Of a stretch of DNA of 64,000 bases, positions 1 through 9,398 are shown piece by piece. The notes beneath the pieces are model-generated. The model did no database searches. It was not told the origin of the DNA and saw nothing but the letters and a program-made list of their open reading frames with translations. Both the position numbers and the translations under genes were made by a program. The first letter of the stretch is position 1, and every line of letters begins with the position of its first letter. Source of the DNA: Clostridia bacterium (GTDB lineage: Bacteria; Bacillota; Clostridia; Lutisporales; Lutisporaceae); NCBI GenBank assembly GCA_017994115.1, contig JAGOLK010000001.1:1-64000 (forward strand), read 5' to 3'.

Positions 1-87
1 CTCCTTATTGTTCATTATAAGCATATTTTATCAAATATTAAATACCATAATACTGTTGCCATAATCTTTAAGAAAGGAAGATGCATA

Positions 88-378
88 TTGGAATTAAAAG
101 AGCCCCTGGTATGCACAAAATGCAGAAGCAGCCATTTTACTGTAAAACGTGAAGCCACCTATTTATACAGCTATGACCTTGAGAACAAAAAATCCGAAGC
201 ACTGCCTTTTTTATTCGACAACAGAGAACTGATAAAAAGCCACGAATATCTGCAGTGTGAGCAATGCGGTGCAACATTCCCCTGTGCCCTGGATGAGCGC
301 AGCAGTACAATAAATTTCACCATTGAGCAAAAAGCCGTAAGATCGGACCATGTAACAAATCCTGAATTTCTGGGATGA
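88..378 (+). CDS. Small zinc-ribbon protein, function unknown
   Basis: A 96-residue protein that starts with TTG at 88, seven bases after an AAGGAAG ribosome binding site. Two CxxC knuckles (C9/C12 and C57/C60) are the pattern of a small zinc ribbon; the stretch between them is charged and has no motif I know. The other start nearby, ATG at 81, is in a different frame that stops early. It lies just upstream of the glycine riboswitch on the same strand but has no visible link to it. Function is unknown; binding to nucleic acid or protein is only a guess from the fold type. Confidence 0.6.
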   Translation: MELKEPLVCTKCRSSHFTVKREATYLYSYDLENKKSEALPFLFDNRELIKSHEYLQCEQCGATFPCALDERSSTINFTIEQKAVRSDHVTNPEFLG

Positions 379-413
379 TCCTTCTCTCATAAAGTTAAAT
401 AAATATCAATGGG

Positions 414-442
414 TTGTAAACTTTTACTAAGCATTGTATTAT
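414..442 (+). promoter_or_regulatory. Likely sigma-A promoter of the gcv operon
   Basis: TTGTAA at 414-419 and TATTAT at 437-442 are separated by exactly 17 bases, a good housekeeping arrangement. Transcription would start near 449, about 25 bases before the glycine riboswitch, which suits a riboswitch-led transcript. Inferred from sequence only. Confidence 0.55.
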
Positions 443-470
443 ATTAGTAATTAAATAATGCTGAACCAGA

Positions 471-650
471 TGAAAATGGCGAGAGATACCTTGTAAGGTA
501 GCCGAAGAAGCAATGTGAAGAGCAGCCCCTCTTCATAGACACTTTCAGGCAAAAGGATCGCCACGGGATGGTACTCTGAAGAGACCGTTTATCGGCGCCG
601 TAGGAGAAATACATTAATATGTAGAAGCTCTCAGGCAAAAGAACAGAGGG
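471..650 (+). promoter_or_regulatory. Tandem glycine riboswitch (two aptamers)
   Basis: Two glycine aptamers lie in series. Each has the hallmark pieces: a GAGA-type 5' strand, a GCCGAAGAAGCAA or GCGCCGTAGGAG-like core, and the conserved TCAGGCAAAAG segment (546-555 and 631-641). The first outer helix is GGCGA 478-482 with TCGCC 558-562; the second is CTCTG 574-578 with CAGAG 644-648. A short linker joins them. The 3' strand of the second helix abuts the terminator that follows, so glycine binding is expected to favour read-through into gcvT, as in the known ON-switches of this family. Confidence 0.95.
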
Positions 651-693
651 ATATAATGGCACATAAATTTATTGTGCTATTATATCCCTTTTT
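648..693 (+). terminator. Riboswitch expression-platform terminator
   Basis: A long hairpin pairs GGGATATAAT plus GCAC (from 648) with GTGC plus ATTATATCCC (ending 688), followed by five T. Its first G also belongs to the outer helix of the second glycine aptamer. This is the switchable terminator in front of gcvT. Confidence 0.85.
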
Positions 694-738
694 AATTTGG
701 ATAACATATTACTAAGCTACGAAAAGGAGGATTATTTT

Positions 739-1845
739 ATGAGCGAACCAAAAAAAACGTCCCTTTACAATGTCCACGAAAAATACGGCGGGAGAGTTAT
801 TGATTTTGCCGGATGGGCATTGCCGGTACAGTACGAAGGCATAACAGCAGAGCATGAAGCAGTGAGGAATTGTGCCGGAATATTTGATGTGTCACACATG
901 GGTGAGGTTGAGGTCAGAGGGCCCCAGGCAACAGACTTTGTACAGAATCTGGTCACCAATGATGTATCGTTAATGAACGAAAACCAGGTCATTTATGCCA
1001 TGATGTGCTATCCCAACGGAGGCATAGTAGACGACCTTCTGGTCTACAAGCACGCAAATGACTTTTATTTGCTTGTAATCAATGCCAGTAACGTAGATAA
1101 GGACTTCCAATGGATGAAGGATAATATCGGCAATTATGACGTTGAGCTTAAAAATATTTCCGAGGATGTATCGGAAATAGCCCTGCAGGGGCCAAAAGCA
1201 GAGGAAATACTGCAGGAGCTCACCGATACAAACCTCTCTGAAATAGCCTTCTTCTACTTCAAGACAAATGTCAAAATTGCAGGCAAAAACTGCCTTGTAT
1301 CCCGTACCGGCTACACCGGCGAGGATGGCTTTGAAATCTATATGAAACATGAAGACTCAGAGTATGTCTGGGATAAAATACTTGAAACGGGCAAGGATAA
1401 GGGTGCAAAGCCAACCGGGCTGGGCTGCAGGGATACCCTCAGATTTGAGGCCAACCTTCCCCTTTACGGAAATGAGCTGTCGCCGGATATTACTCCTTTG
1501 GAAGCAGGCTTCGGCATGTTTGTAAAGCTGGGGAAAACCAACTTTATAGGTAAGGAAGCTCTGGTAAAGCAGAAAGAAGAAGGCCTGAAAAGGAAGATAG
1601 TCGGATTTGAGATGGAAGGGCCGGGAATTCCAAGGCATGGGTATGATGTCCTGTCTGACGGCAGGGTTATCGGCTTTGTAACGACCGGCTACAGTTCACC
1701 TACCCTTAAGAAGAATATAGGCCTTGCAATGGTTGATATCGAATACTCCGAGCTTGGCACGCCAATAGAAATCCAGATAAGAAAGAATGCAGTAAAGGCC
1801 AGGGTTGTTGACAGAAGATTCTATACAAAAAAGTACAGAAAATAA
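739..1845 (+). CDS. gcvT: Glycine cleavage system T protein (aminomethyltransferase)
   Basis: A 368-residue tetrahydrofolate-dependent aminomethyltransferase. It takes the aminomethyl group from the lipoyl arm of GcvH, releases ammonia and forms methylene-tetrahydrofolate. The full GcvT layout is visible: an N-terminal YEGITAEHEAVR and FDVSHMGE region, SRTGYTGEDGFEIY in the middle, and the C-terminal barrel. I chose ATG 739 because AAAGGAGG sits seven bases upstream; an in-frame start at 697 would add 14 unconserved residues. First gene of the riboswitch-controlled operon. The length is normal for the family. Confidence 0.96.
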   Translation: MSEPKKTSLYNVHEKYGGRVIDFAGWALPVQYEGITAEHEAVRNCAGIFDVSHMGEVEVRGPQATDFVQNLVTNDVSLMNENQVIYAMMCYPNGGIVDDLLVYKHANDFYLLVINASNVDKDFQWMKDNIGNYDVELKNISEDVSEIALQGPKAEEILQELTDTNLSEIAFFYFKTNVKIAGKNCLVSRTGYTGEDGFEIYMKHEDSEYVWDKILETGKDKGAKPTGLGCRDTLRFEANLPLYGNELSPDITPLEAGFGMFVKLGKTNFIGKEALVKQKEEGLKRKIVGFEMEGPGIPRHGYDVLSDGRVIGFVTTGYSSPTLKKNIGLAMVDIEYSELGTPIEIQIRKNAVKARVVDRRFYTKKYRK

Positions 1846-1877
1846 ATTAAAAATATATTTATCAGGAGGAATGAAAA

Positions 1878-2261
1878 ATGGAAACAAAATCAGGATTGCT
1901 TTATTCAAAGGATCACGAATGGGTCAGAGTTGAAGGCGAAAAGGCCTATGTGGGCATCACCGATTATGCCCAGCATGCTTTGGGGGAAATAGTATATGTG
2001 GAATTGCCGACAGTAGGAGACGAACTCAATGCCGGGGATGTTTTCAGTGTTATTGAATCTGTAAAGGCAGCTTCCGACTCATATCTTCCGGTTGCCGGAA
2101 AAGTTCTTGAAGTAAATGAAGCATTGTCGGATTCACCGCAGCTTGTAAACGAAGACCCCTACGGAAGCTGGATTGTAGTAGTTGAGATAACTGACAAAGC
2201 CGGCCTTAGTGAACTCATGAACGAGCAGGAGTACCAGGAATTCTGCGATAAGGAGGCATAA
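1878..2261 (+). CDS. gcvH: Glycine cleavage system H protein
   Basis: A 127-residue lipoyl carrier that shuttles the aminomethyl intermediate between the P, T and L proteins. The modification site is in the typical [10 protein letters not shown] context, with K63 as the lysine to be lipoylated. HEWVRVE and [12 protein letters not shown] at the N-terminus are diagnostic. AGGAGGAAT precedes the ATG. It follows gcvT by 32 bases and precedes gcvPA by one base. The lipoylation genes lipB and lipA lie at the end of the same gene run, which fits the need to modify this protein. Confidence 0.97.
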   Translation: METKSGLLYSKDHEWVRVEGEKAYVGITDYAQHALGEIVYVELPTVGDELNAGDVFSVIESVKAASDSYLPVAGKVLEVNEALSDSPQLVNEDPYGSWIVVVEITDKAGLSELMNEQEYQEFCDKEA

Positions 2262-2262
2262 T

Positions 2263-3603
2263 ATGCATAGGTATTTACCTCATACCGAGGATGATGAAAA
2301 GCTGATGCTTGAGAGCATCGGAGCAAAATCCACAGATGATTTATTTACAGATATACCCCGGGATCTTCGGCTTGGAAGAAAGCTTAATCTGAACAATTCT
2401 CTTTCAGAAATTGAGCTTTCAGACCATATGAAGGGTTTGAGCAATAAAAACAAGAGTTCGGATGATCTGATCTGCTTTCTGGGGGCAGGAGCATACGACC
2501 ATTTTATTCCCTCTGTCGTAAAGCATCTTGCAATGAGGTCGGAATTCTATACCGCATATACTCCTTACCAGCCTGAGATAAGCCAGGGAACGCTCCAGGC
2601 AATATTTGAGTATCAGACTATGATTTGCAGCCTCACAGGAATGGATGTTACCAATGCCTCCATGTATGACGGAGCAACAGCCTGTGTTGAAGCTGCAATG
2701 ATGGCTGTCGAAAATGCAAGGCGCAGTTCGATAATAGTGTCAAGAACCGTACACCCTGAAGTAAGAAAAGTATTGAAAAGCTACATGAGGTTCCGGGATG
2801 TGGAAGTCATTGAAGCCGATATGGCCGATGGCATAACAGATGTTGAAAAGCTGAAGTCCCTAGTGGAAGCAGGCACAGCCGGTGTTATAGTCCAAAATCC
2901 GAATTTCTTCGGTATAATAGAGGATTTGACCGAAATAGAAAAAATGGTGCATGCAAATAAAGCATTGCTTATTGATTATGTGGACCCCATTTCTCTCGGA
3001 ATACTGAAAAGCCCCGGTGAGTCAGGGGTGGACATAGTTGCGGGGGAAGGCCAGTCTCTTGGGAACAGCCTCAGTTTCGGAGGCCCTTACCTGGGGTTTC
3101 TCGCCACAACCTCCAAGCTGATGAGAAAAATGCCCGGAAGAATTGTAGGGCAATCGGAAGACGCAGACGACAAGAGGGCTTTTGTACTTACCCTGCAGGC
3201 CAGGGAACAGCATATCCGCAGATACAAGGCAACCTCCAACATATGCTCCAACCAGGGCCTTAATGCCCTTACTGCAGCAATTTACATGACTACAATGGGC
3301 AAAAAGGGCCTTAAGGAAGCGGCAGAACAAAGCGCAAAAAAGGCCCACTATGCCATGAAGCAGCTAACAAGCAGCGGAAAGTTCAAGCCTCTGTTTAACA
3401 AGCCCTTTTTCAAGGAATTTGCCGTTATGGGTGAAACACCCGCCGGTAAGATTAATGATGAGCTGCTGAAGCATAATATCCTTGGGGGCTTTGAGCTGGA
3501 TAAGGAATACCCTGAGCTGAAGAACGGCTTGCTTATCTGTGTGACCGAGAAAAGGACAAAAGCTCAGATCGACAAACTGGCCCAAGTAATGGAGGTGGTA
3601 TGA
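2263..3603 (+). CDS. gcvPA: Glycine dehydrogenase (decarboxylating) subunit 1
   Basis: A 446-residue alpha subunit of the split, two-gene type of P protein, which decarboxylates glycine and loads the aminomethyl group on GcvH. The N-terminal [29 protein letters not shown] and [14 protein letters not shown] blocks are typical of GcvPA. This subunit lacks the pyridoxal phosphate lysine, which is in subunit 2. It starts one base after gcvH, with AAGGAGG inside the gcvH end, and its TGA stop overlaps the gcvPB start as ATGA, indicating translational coupling. Confidence 0.96.
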   Translation: MHRYLPHTEDDEKLMLESIGAKSTDDLFTDIPRDLRLGRKLNLNNSLSEIELSDHMKGLSNKNKSSDDLICFLGAGAYDHFIPSVVKHLAMRSEFYTAYTPYQPEISQGTLQAIFEYQTMICSLTGMDVTNASMYDGATACVEAAMMAVENARRSSIIVSRTVHPEVRKVLKSYMRFRDVEVIEADMADGITDVEKLKSLVEAGTAGVIVQNPNFFGIIEDLTEIEKMVHANKALLIDYVDPISLGILKSPGESGVDIVAGEGQSLGNSLSFGGPYLGFLATTSKLMRKMPGRIVGQSEDADDKRAFVLTLQAREQHIRRYKATSNICSNQGLNALTAAIYMTTMGKKGLKEAAEQSAKKAHYAMKQLTSSGKFKPLFNKPFFKEFAVMGETPAGKINDELLKHNILGGFELDKEYPELKNGLLICVTEKRTKAQIDKLAQVMEVV

Positions 3604-5075
3604 TGAAAAATTACAACAGCCTTATTTTTGAGCTTTCCAAAGAAGGAAGAAAAGCATATAGCCTGCCGCCTTGTGATGTTCCTGACATCAGCCTTGACAG
3701 TGTGATTCCCGCTTCGCTTATGAGGGATAGTGAACCTGAGCTGCCTGAGGTCAGTGAAGTAGATGTGGTAAGACACTTTACAAATCTCTCAAATAAGAAT
3801 TATGGAGTTGATACCGGCTTTTACCCTCTGGGCTCCTGTACCATGAAATATAATCCAAAGATAAATGAAGACATGGCTCATCTCGGAGGATTCAGCAATA
3901 TTCATCCCCTCCAGCCTGAAGCTACTGTCCAGGGAGCCCTGGAACTGATGTACGAGCTTGACGGTATGCTTTCAGAAATCAGCGGTATGGACAGGGTTTC
4001 CCTCCAGCCCGCCGCCGGTGCCCACGGCGAGCTTACCGGCCTGATGATTATAAAGGCATACCATGAGAGCCGGGGCGACAAGAAAAGGAAAAAGATAATA
4101 GTGCCGGACTCTGCCCATGGAACAAACCCTGCCAGTGCAGCTGTCGCAGGCTTTGAAATCGTGGAAATTGAATCTGACAAAAACGGAGCTGTTGATCTTG
4201 ACAGGCTGAAGTCAGTGCTGAGCGATGAAATTGCCGGCTTAATGCTGACAAATCCCAGCACTCTTGGGCTTTTCGAGAAAAATATCAAGCAAATCGCAGA
4301 CCTGGTTCATGAGGCAGGAGGACTGCTTTACTACGACGGAGCCAATGCCAACGCCATTATGGGAATTGCAAGGCCCGGGGATATGGGCTTTGATGTGATT
4401 CATCTCAACCTGCATAAGACATTTTCCACGCCTCACGGCGGAGGCGGTCCGGGAAGCGGGCCGGTAGGGGTCAAAAGTGAGCTTGTCAAGTTCCTCCCTG
4501 TCCCTGTTATTGAGAAAAAGGGAGACTCTTACATACTGGATTATGACAGGCCTGACTCCATTGGCAAGGTAAAAAGCTTCTACGGCAACTTCGGAGTCGC
4601 TGTAAAGGCTTATGCCTACATACTGTCAATGGGCGGGGAAGGCTTGACGGATGTAAGCCGGAAGGCGGTTCTTAATGCAAACTATATGATGAGTAAGCTG
4701 AAGAAATACTATGAGCTACCGATAGATCAGGTGTGCAAGCATGAGTTCGTTTTGAGCGGGCTTCTGGAAAATGACAATCATATTGCAACTCTGGATGTTG
4801 CAAAGCGTCTTCTGGACTATGGCTATCACCCGCCGACCATTTACTTCCCGCTTATAGTAAATAATGCGATAATGATAGAGCCTACCGAAACTGAAAGCCT
4901 GGAGACCCTTGACAGCTTCATAGAAGTAATGATAAAAATCGCCGAAGAAGCAAAGGAAGCTCCCGATATATTAAAAACCGCTCCTCATGGCACTGTAGTC
5001 AGGAGGATAGACGAAGCAAAAGCAGCAAGAAGTCTTATCCTCAAGTGGGACGGTACTTACATGCACAAGGAGTGA
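3600..5075 (+). CDS. gcvPB: Glycine dehydrogenase (decarboxylating) subunit 2
   Basis: A 491-residue catalytic subunit of the split P protein. The pyridoxal phosphate lysine is K273 in [16 protein letters not shown]; the upstream [10 protein letters not shown] and [12 protein letters not shown] blocks are characteristic. It acts as an alpha2-beta2 enzyme with GcvPA. GGAGGT precedes the ATG, which overlaps the gcvPA stop by four bases. Normal length, no defects. The L protein (dihydrolipoamide dehydrogenase) is not in this window and must be encoded elsewhere. Confidence 0.96.
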   Translation: MMKNYNSLIFELSKEGRKAYSLPPCDVPDISLDSVIPASLMRDSEPELPEVSEVDVVRHFTNLSNKNYGVDTGFYPLGSCTMKYNPKINEDMAHLGGFSNIHPLQPEATVQGALELMYELDGMLSEISGMDRVSLQPAAGAHGELTGLMIIKAYHESRGDKKRKKIIVPDSAHGTNPASAAVAGFEIVEIESDKNGAVDLDRLKSVLSDEIAGLMLTNPSTLGLFEKNIKQIADLVHEAGGLLYYDGANANAIMGIARPGDMGFDVIHLNLHKTFSTPHGGGGPGSGPVGVKSELVKFLPVPVIEKKGDSYILDYDRPDSIGKVKSFYGNFGVAVKAYAYILSMGGEGLTDVSRKAVLNANYMMSKLKKYYELPIDQVCKHEFVLSGLLENDNHIATLDVAKRLLDYGYHPPTIYFPLIVNNAIMIEPTETESLETLDSFIEVMIKIAEEAKEAPDILKTAPHGTVVRRIDEAKAARSLILKWDGTYMHKE

Positions 5076-5080
5076 TTTAT

Positions 5081-5572
5081 ATGAATCCATTCATAAAAAA
5101 GCTGGTTGACTCGAAGTTCATGACCGAAGCTCAAGGAAATTACATTGAAGAGGCTGTAATGAGAAAGGACTCCATTATTATTTCCGGACACAAGGGATTC
5201 GGAATCCTGCCTCTTTTTGCAACTATAAGCGCAACAGCAAAAAGCAATTTCAAGATAAAGCAGATAAAGGGCTTTGAGGATCTTGAAGATGAAGCTGACT
5301 ACTACCTGATTGCAGACCTGAGCAATATTGACTATGCAAAGCTTATTGCAGATGCGATGCTGAAACAGGGCTCATCCTTCATCGCCCTCAAGGATCCCGA
5401 CCATCCCTATTCAGTCTTCAAGATACTGGGTGATGTATACAAGATCAACGGGGATACTTCAAAGGTATACCAGCTTATTGAATGCGTAAAGATTGACGGT
5501 GTTCCTCAGCTTTCCAAAATTACCCGGATTACCTTGAACGAAAATGGAAAACCTGTAAAAACCGACTTCTAG
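5081..5572 (+). CDS. Unrecognised 163-residue protein with degenerate P-loop, in gcv-lip operon
   Basis: I do not recognise this gene. It starts at ATG 5081, nine bases after AAGGAG and only five after the gcvPB stop, so it belongs to the operon. The segment IIISGHKGFGILPLFATI resembles a Walker A loop (GxxGxGK) whose lysine and threonine are replaced by hydrophobic residues. The next parts (IADLSNIDY, DAMLKQGSSFIALKDPDHP) loosely follow the order of secretion/PilT-type ATPases. That suggests a small relic of a P-loop fold that probably does not hydrolyse ATP. No signal peptide or membrane segment is seen. A role in H-protein lipoylation or in glycine cleavage is inferred from position only. 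Confidence 0.75.
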   Translation: MNPFIKKLVDSKFMTEAQGNYIEEAVMRKDSIIISGHKGFGILPLFATISATAKSNFKIKQIKGFEDLEDEADYYLIADLSNIDYAKLIADAMLKQGSSFIALKDPDHPYSVFKILGDVYKINGDTSKVYQLIECVKIDGVPQLSKITRITLNENGKPVKTDF

Positions 5573-5576
5573 AAGC

Positions 5577-5618
5577 TTCAGAATACCCTCTGGCCAGACA
5601 GGCGGAGGGTATTCTGAA
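5577..5618 (+). other. Strong RNA hairpin between the 163-residue gene and lipB
   Basis: A perfect 14-bp stem (5577-5590 with 5605-5618, core CAGAATACCCTC/GAGGGTATTCTG) closes a 14-base loop. No T run follows (AATACAAGTAAAA), so it is not a normal intrinsic terminator. It could set the relative level of gcv and lip mRNA by protecting or directing processing. Confidence 0.7.
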
Positions 5619-5655
5619 TACAAGTAAAAATGCCGTTTGTAAGGGAGTTGTAGAA

Positions 5656-6315
5656 ATGAAGTTAAATGTCCTGAACTTGGGAAGGTGCGACTATAAGAAG
5701 GCTCTGGACATCCAGTACGATATTCTGGAAAAGAGGCAGAAGGATGAGCTGGGAGATACACTGATCCTTGTTGAGCATCCGCCTGTCATAACTCTGGGAA
5801 GGCATGGGGCCGAATCAAACATAGTTGTGCCTGAACAATATTTAAAAAATAACGGAATAGATGTATACCATATAGAGCGGGGCGGGGATGTAACCTATCA
5901 CGGCTATGGCCAGATAGTAGGATATCCCATAGTAAGCCTGAGGAATAATAAAATTGGTATAAGGGAATTTGTTGAAAAGCTTGAAAATACCTTCATATCA
6001 CTGCTGAAGGAACAGTATGGTATCGACAGCGGAATAAACCCGGATTTCCCCGGAGTGTGGGTCGGAAATAACAAAATCACTGCTTTGGGCCTTGCAGTAA
6101 AGCGCGGGGTAACCATGCACGGCTTTGCCTTCAACGTTAATACGAATTTGGAGCATTTCAATCTGATTCTGCCCTGCGGAATATCAGGCAAGGGTGTTAC
6201 TTCACTTGAAAAGCTTACAGGAAGCAAAATAGACTTCAATCATGCAAACAAAACAGTAGTTGATTATTTTTGTAAGACCTTTGGCTACGAGGGCACAGAG
6301 GAGCTGTATCTATAA
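5656..6315 (+). CDS. lipB: Octanoyl-[acyl-carrier-protein] transferase
   Basis: A 219-residue LipB enzyme that moves octanoate from acyl carrier protein to the target lysine of lipoyl domains such as GcvH. The conserved RGGDVTYHGYGQIVGYPI block is at 75-92; the catalytic pair is K140 (NNKITALGLAVKR) and C174 (LPCGISGKGVTSL). GGGAG lies nine bases before the ATG. It sits between the gcv genes and lipA, completing a glycine-cleavage plus lipoate-assembly operon. Normal length, all key residues present. Confidence 0.96.
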   Translation: MKLNVLNLGRCDYKKALDIQYDILEKRQKDELGDTLILVEHPPVITLGRHGAESNIVVPEQYLKNNGIDVYHIERGGDVTYHGYGQIVGYPIVSLRNNKIGIREFVEKLENTFISLLKEQYGIDSGINPDFPGVWVGNNKITALGLAVKRGVTMHGFAFNVNTNLEHFNLILPCGISGKGVTSLEKLTGSKIDFNHANKTVVDYFCKTFGYEGTEELYL

Positions 6316-6336
6316 TTATTCTTGGGGGTGAAGACT

Positions 6337-7191
6337 GTGGAAATAAAAAGAAAGCCGGATTGGCTGAGAATAGATTTGAATAAAGGCCGGAGCCTGAATT
6401 ATGTAAAAGAAATACTTAGTCGTTTCTCTTTAAATACTGTATGTGAGGAAGCAAACTGCCCCAACAGGATGGAGTGCTTCAGTAAAAAGACAGCCACATT
6501 TATGATACTGGGCAGTCAATGCACCAGGAATTGCAGATTCTGTAACGTCACTCACGGAACACCGCAGCCGGTTGACCCCGAAGAGCCTGATAAGGTTGCC
6601 AAGGCAGCTGCTGAGCTGGAATTAAAGCATGTGGTGGTTACTTCGGTAACAAGGGATGACCTTCCCGATGGGGGAGCCAGGCATTTTTCCCGGGTAATCA
6701 AAGCAATAAAGTCTCTGAGCAGTGATACGGTCGTGGAAGTGCTTATCCCTGATTTCCGGGGAAGCTTTGCAGCTTTGGAAACTGTGGTAAAGGCAAAACC
6801 GGAAGTATTGAATCATAATATCGAGACAGTTCCGCGATTGTATCCGGAGGTTCGCCCGGCTGCCATATATGAGCGCTCACTGGAGCTTTTATCAAGGGTA
6901 AAGTCCATTGACGGCAGCATGCTGACCAAGTCCGGAATTATGGTAGGCCTTGGGGAGAAGGAAGAAGAAGTGTTCCGGGTATTCAATGACCTGCGCAGTG
7001 CAGGCTGCGATTTCCTTACCATAGGGCAATACCTGGCTCCAAGCGCCGGGCATTATCCTGTTGCTGAATATATTTCGCCGGAGATTTTTAAAATGTATAA
7101 GGAAAAGGCACTAAGCCTGGGCTTTTCCTTCGTAGCTTCGGCCCCTCTGGTAAGAAGCTCCTATAATGCGGCTGAAATGCTGACTATATAG
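6337..7191 (+). CDS. lipA: Lipoyl synthase (radical SAM)
   Basis: A 284-residue enzyme that inserts two sulfur atoms into protein-bound octanoyl groups. The auxiliary cluster cysteines are C36, C41 and C47 ([12 protein letters not shown]) and the radical SAM cluster is C62, C66 and C69 (CTRNCRFC). GTG 6337 is chosen as start because GGGGGTG (6324-6330) sits six bases before it; TTG 6322 would overlap that site. The C-terminal RSSYNAAEM is typical. Last gene of the operon; the next gene converges on it. Confidence 0.95.
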   Translation: MEIKRKPDWLRIDLNKGRSLNYVKEILSRFSLNTVCEEANCPNRMECFSKKTATFMILGSQCTRNCRFCNVTHGTPQPVDPEEPDKVAKAAAELELKHVVVTSVTRDDLPDGGARHFSRVIKAIKSLSSDTVVEVLIPDFRGSFAALETVVKAKPEVLNHNIETVPRLYPEVRPAAIYERSLELLSRVKSIDGSMLTKSGIMVGLGEKEEEVFRVFNDLRSAGCDFLTIGQYLAPSAGHYPVAEYISPEIFKMYKEKALSLGFSFVASAPLVRSSYNAAEMLTI

Positions 7192-7202
7192 TCCTTTTGG
7201 CC

Positions 7203-7826
7203 TCAGATTTTCTCCACTTTAAACCGCAGAACGGTCTGGAGCTTTTCTGCGGGAGTCTTCCGCGCATCGGAAAGATATATTTCCCTGTGGACCTTGGATA
7301 TCCTATTCAGGTTATTGGCCTTGCAGAATTCCTCCATTACGGCAAAGGAAGCCGGCTCACTGTCGTAGGGGCCTATGTGCAGCATCTGCACGCACAATCC
7401 TTCGTCGATGCAGCCGAACCTGACTTTTGACAGCAACGGATGCTTTGTCTTTTTTGCTGCAGCTTCTAAAGCCCGCTGTGCGATTTCTTCCGTGACAAAG
7501 TCAGGCTGCCTTATCATTATGGTGTATACCAGGCTGTCCTTGTCCAATACCTCCAGTTCCCTTGCCTCAGGAGCCAGATCCCAGACCCCCTCCAGGGGAA
7601 AAACCGAATACTCATAGTACCCTTCCGGGGTCACACCCTTCTTGGGCATCATCTTCACTGTATAGGCAAGAGAATACAGTACTCCTACTGCTTCGGCAAA
7701 ATCCTCATTATTCGGGTTACCCCTGCCGTCAAGCATGAAAAACCTCATGGGAGGCACCATCACTGTTTCCGGCTTATTCTTAGGCAAGTACAGCCCCTTA
7801 TCCTGTTTTTTCCACTCGTACTTCAT
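7203..7826 (-). CDS. GyrI-like small-molecule-binding protein
   Basis: A 207-residue stand-alone GyrI-like (SOUL/AraC effector-binding superfamily) protein, close to the clostridial group that starts MKYEWKKQDKGLYLPKNKPE. No DNA-binding domain is present. Such domains bind hydrophobic or cationic ligands, and some members hydrolyse thioesters or isocyanates, but no substrate can be read here. It follows a second GyrI-like gene by 22 bases and a WYL regulator further upstream, so the three are likely co-transcribed. Confidence 0.85.
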   Translation of the reverse strand: MKYEWKKQDKGLYLPKNKPETVMVPPMRFFMLDGRGNPNNEDFAEAVGVLYSLAYTVKMMPKKGVTPEGYYEYSVFPLEGVWDLAPEARELEVLDKDSLVYTIMIRQPDFVTEEIAQRALEAAAKKTKHPLLSKVRFGCIDEGLCVQMLHIGPYDSEPASFAVMEEFCKANNLNRISKVHREIYLSDARKTPAEKLQTVLRFKVEKI

Positions 7827-7848
7827 AACAGCACCTCCAAATTTTTCT

Positions 7849-8307
7849 CTATTTTACAGGCAGCATTATCTTTGTCAAAAGCTCGCTTTCAGGCACCTCT
7901 GCAGGTGAGTTGTAATAGACCTCATAGGCTATTCCGGCAGCTTCCAATCCCTTTTCGGCTATCCATTTGTTCATTGCATCATACGCCGGAGCCATTTCCG
8001 CATAAGGCCCTTTGTACATGCATTCCGCATATTTTCCTGCCGGAATCGAACCTGCTTTGATTTCTCCCTTTCCTGCAAGCTGCTTTGAAACAGGAAAACC
8101 CATCTCCACATCCAGATGCTCCATATCCATGTTATAATATGCCGTATATGGCGCTTCCGCCGGCTGTTCCCCCAGCTCTTGCAGGTACTGCATAATGCTT
8201 CCGTATGCCTTTCCGATCTCCTGGGGAAGATTTCCCACAGCTGTTGTTTTTCTGATGGACAATACGGGCTGGAGCCCTTGTTCTTTCAACTCGATGTTAT
8301 AATCCAT
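7849..8307 (-). CDS. GyrI-like/AraC effector-binding domain protein
   Basis: A 152-residue single GyrI-like effector-binding domain (MDYNIELKEQGLQPVLSIRKTTAVGNLPQ at the start, CMYKGPYAEM and EVYYNSPAEVPESELLTKI later). ATG 8307 is chosen because GGAGGAAAT lies just upstream; an in-frame ATG at 8391 would add 28 residues with no homology-like character and overlap the regulator gene. It probably acts as a ligand-binding partner encoded with the WYL regulator upstream and the second GyrI-like protein downstream. Confidence 0.87.
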   Translation of the reverse strand: MDYNIELKEQGLQPVLSIRKTTAVGNLPQEIGKAYGSIMQYLQELGEQPAEAPYTAYYNMDMEHLDVEMGFPVSKQLAGKGEIKAGSIPAGKYAECMYKGPYAEMAPAYDAMNKWIAEKGLEAAGIAYEVYYNSPAEVPESELLTKIMLPVK

Positions 8308-8365
8308 TTTTATTTCCTCCTTGACTTTTTCTTGATTATAACACTGCATACATGACACCTGTATG

Positions 8366-9307
8366 TCATGTTTCAATGGAATATTTTTCATATATTTGTT
8401 TTGATATTTCTGCGATTAATTTTCGAATATGAGGGGGCTCTATTACCTCTACTCCAGCGCCGAAGCTCAGGATAAATCCATACAACCAGTTATTTTCAGG
8501 CAGAAGGGCATTTGCCAGCAGTCTCCCGTCTTCCAGCTTTTCGGCACTGTCCCCGAACCAATCCGTCACAATGCTTTCCATCTCTTTTTCAAACACCAGC
8601 CGGAGGGAAACCATACTTTCGGAAGTACTCCAGGGTTCTTCCCAATCAAGCCTTTCCATAGATACCTTTTTTGGCTGGTAGACTGCTGTCGTCACCTCAA
8701 GCCCTCTCATCCTGGATAGCTTGAAAAGCCTGAAATCCTGCCTTGTATGACACCAGGCATATAAATACCATTTCTGCCCCTTCAGCACCAAGGTATAGGG
8801 CTCAACTCTGCGGTTTGTCCTTTTGCCGGTCGAATCGATATATTCAAACTCGATTTCATTGTGATTCTCTATTGCTTTTCTTATGCATGTGATACTATAC
8901 TTCAACAGTTCATTAGGGCCCCAGGGGGATAAATCAATAATAAGCTGCTGTACCTTGGCATCCAGAGCCTCAAGCTGTGATGACGGCAAAGCGTTCCGGA
9001 GCTTTTCCATAAGTATCCCATGCCGGCTGTCAGGTATTGTTCCGTCAATACCTCTTAACGCGGATATGATGGTGGACATGTCATTCTCCGTGAGCACGCT
9101 TTTGTCAAGGCGGTAGCCTTCGGCAATACCTATTCCTCCATTTGCTCCCTGGTAAGTGACGATAGGTATCCCTGCAAGATTTATTGCCTCTATGTCTCTT
9201 AAGATGGTTCTCACAGATACCTCGAATATCTCTGCAAGCTCCCTGGCCTGTACTCTTTCCTTCCTGAGCAGCAGCACAATAATGGAAACCAGTCTGTCCA
9301 GCTTCAA
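8366..9307 (-). CDS. YafY/DeoR-type HTH regulator with WYL domain
   Basis: A 313-residue transcription regulator: an N-terminal winged HTH (LDRLVSIIVLLLRKERVQARELAEIFEVSVRTILRDIEAI in outline), then a WYL domain around residues 140-220 (KGQKWYLYAWCHTRQDFRLFKLSRM) and a WCX C-terminal part. Starts with TTG 9307 after GGTGAT. It lies 58 bases upstream of two GyrI-like genes on the same strand and probably controls them. WYL domains usually sense ligands or nucleotides; the ligand here is unknown. Confidence 0.9.
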   Translation of the reverse strand: MKLDRLVSIIVLLLRKERVQARELAEIFEVSVRTILRDIEAINLAGIPIVTYQGANGGIGIAEGYRLDKSVLTENDMSTIISALRGIDGTIPDSRHGILMEKLRNALPSSQLEALDAKVQQLIIDLSPWGPNELLKYSITCIRKAIENHNEIEFEYIDSTGKRTNRRVEPYTLVLKGQKWYLYAWCHTRQDFRLFKLSRMRGLEVTTAVYQPKKVSMERLDWEEPWSTSESMVSLRLVFEKEMESIVTDWFGDSAEKLEDGRLLANALLPENNWLYGFILSFGAGVEVIEPPHIRKLIAEISKQIYEKYSIET

Positions 9308-9398
9308 TTTATCACCGCCAATACAGATTCATACACTATTATCATCTCATAATACTCCTGCAAAGGAAACAGTTTTCTCCATAGGCAGAAATAGAATC

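Noticed and set aside
444-662. A 72-codon open frame on the minus strand
   Set aside because: It is antisense to the tandem glycine riboswitch and its terminator, whose conserved structure explains the sequence; no ribosome site is present.
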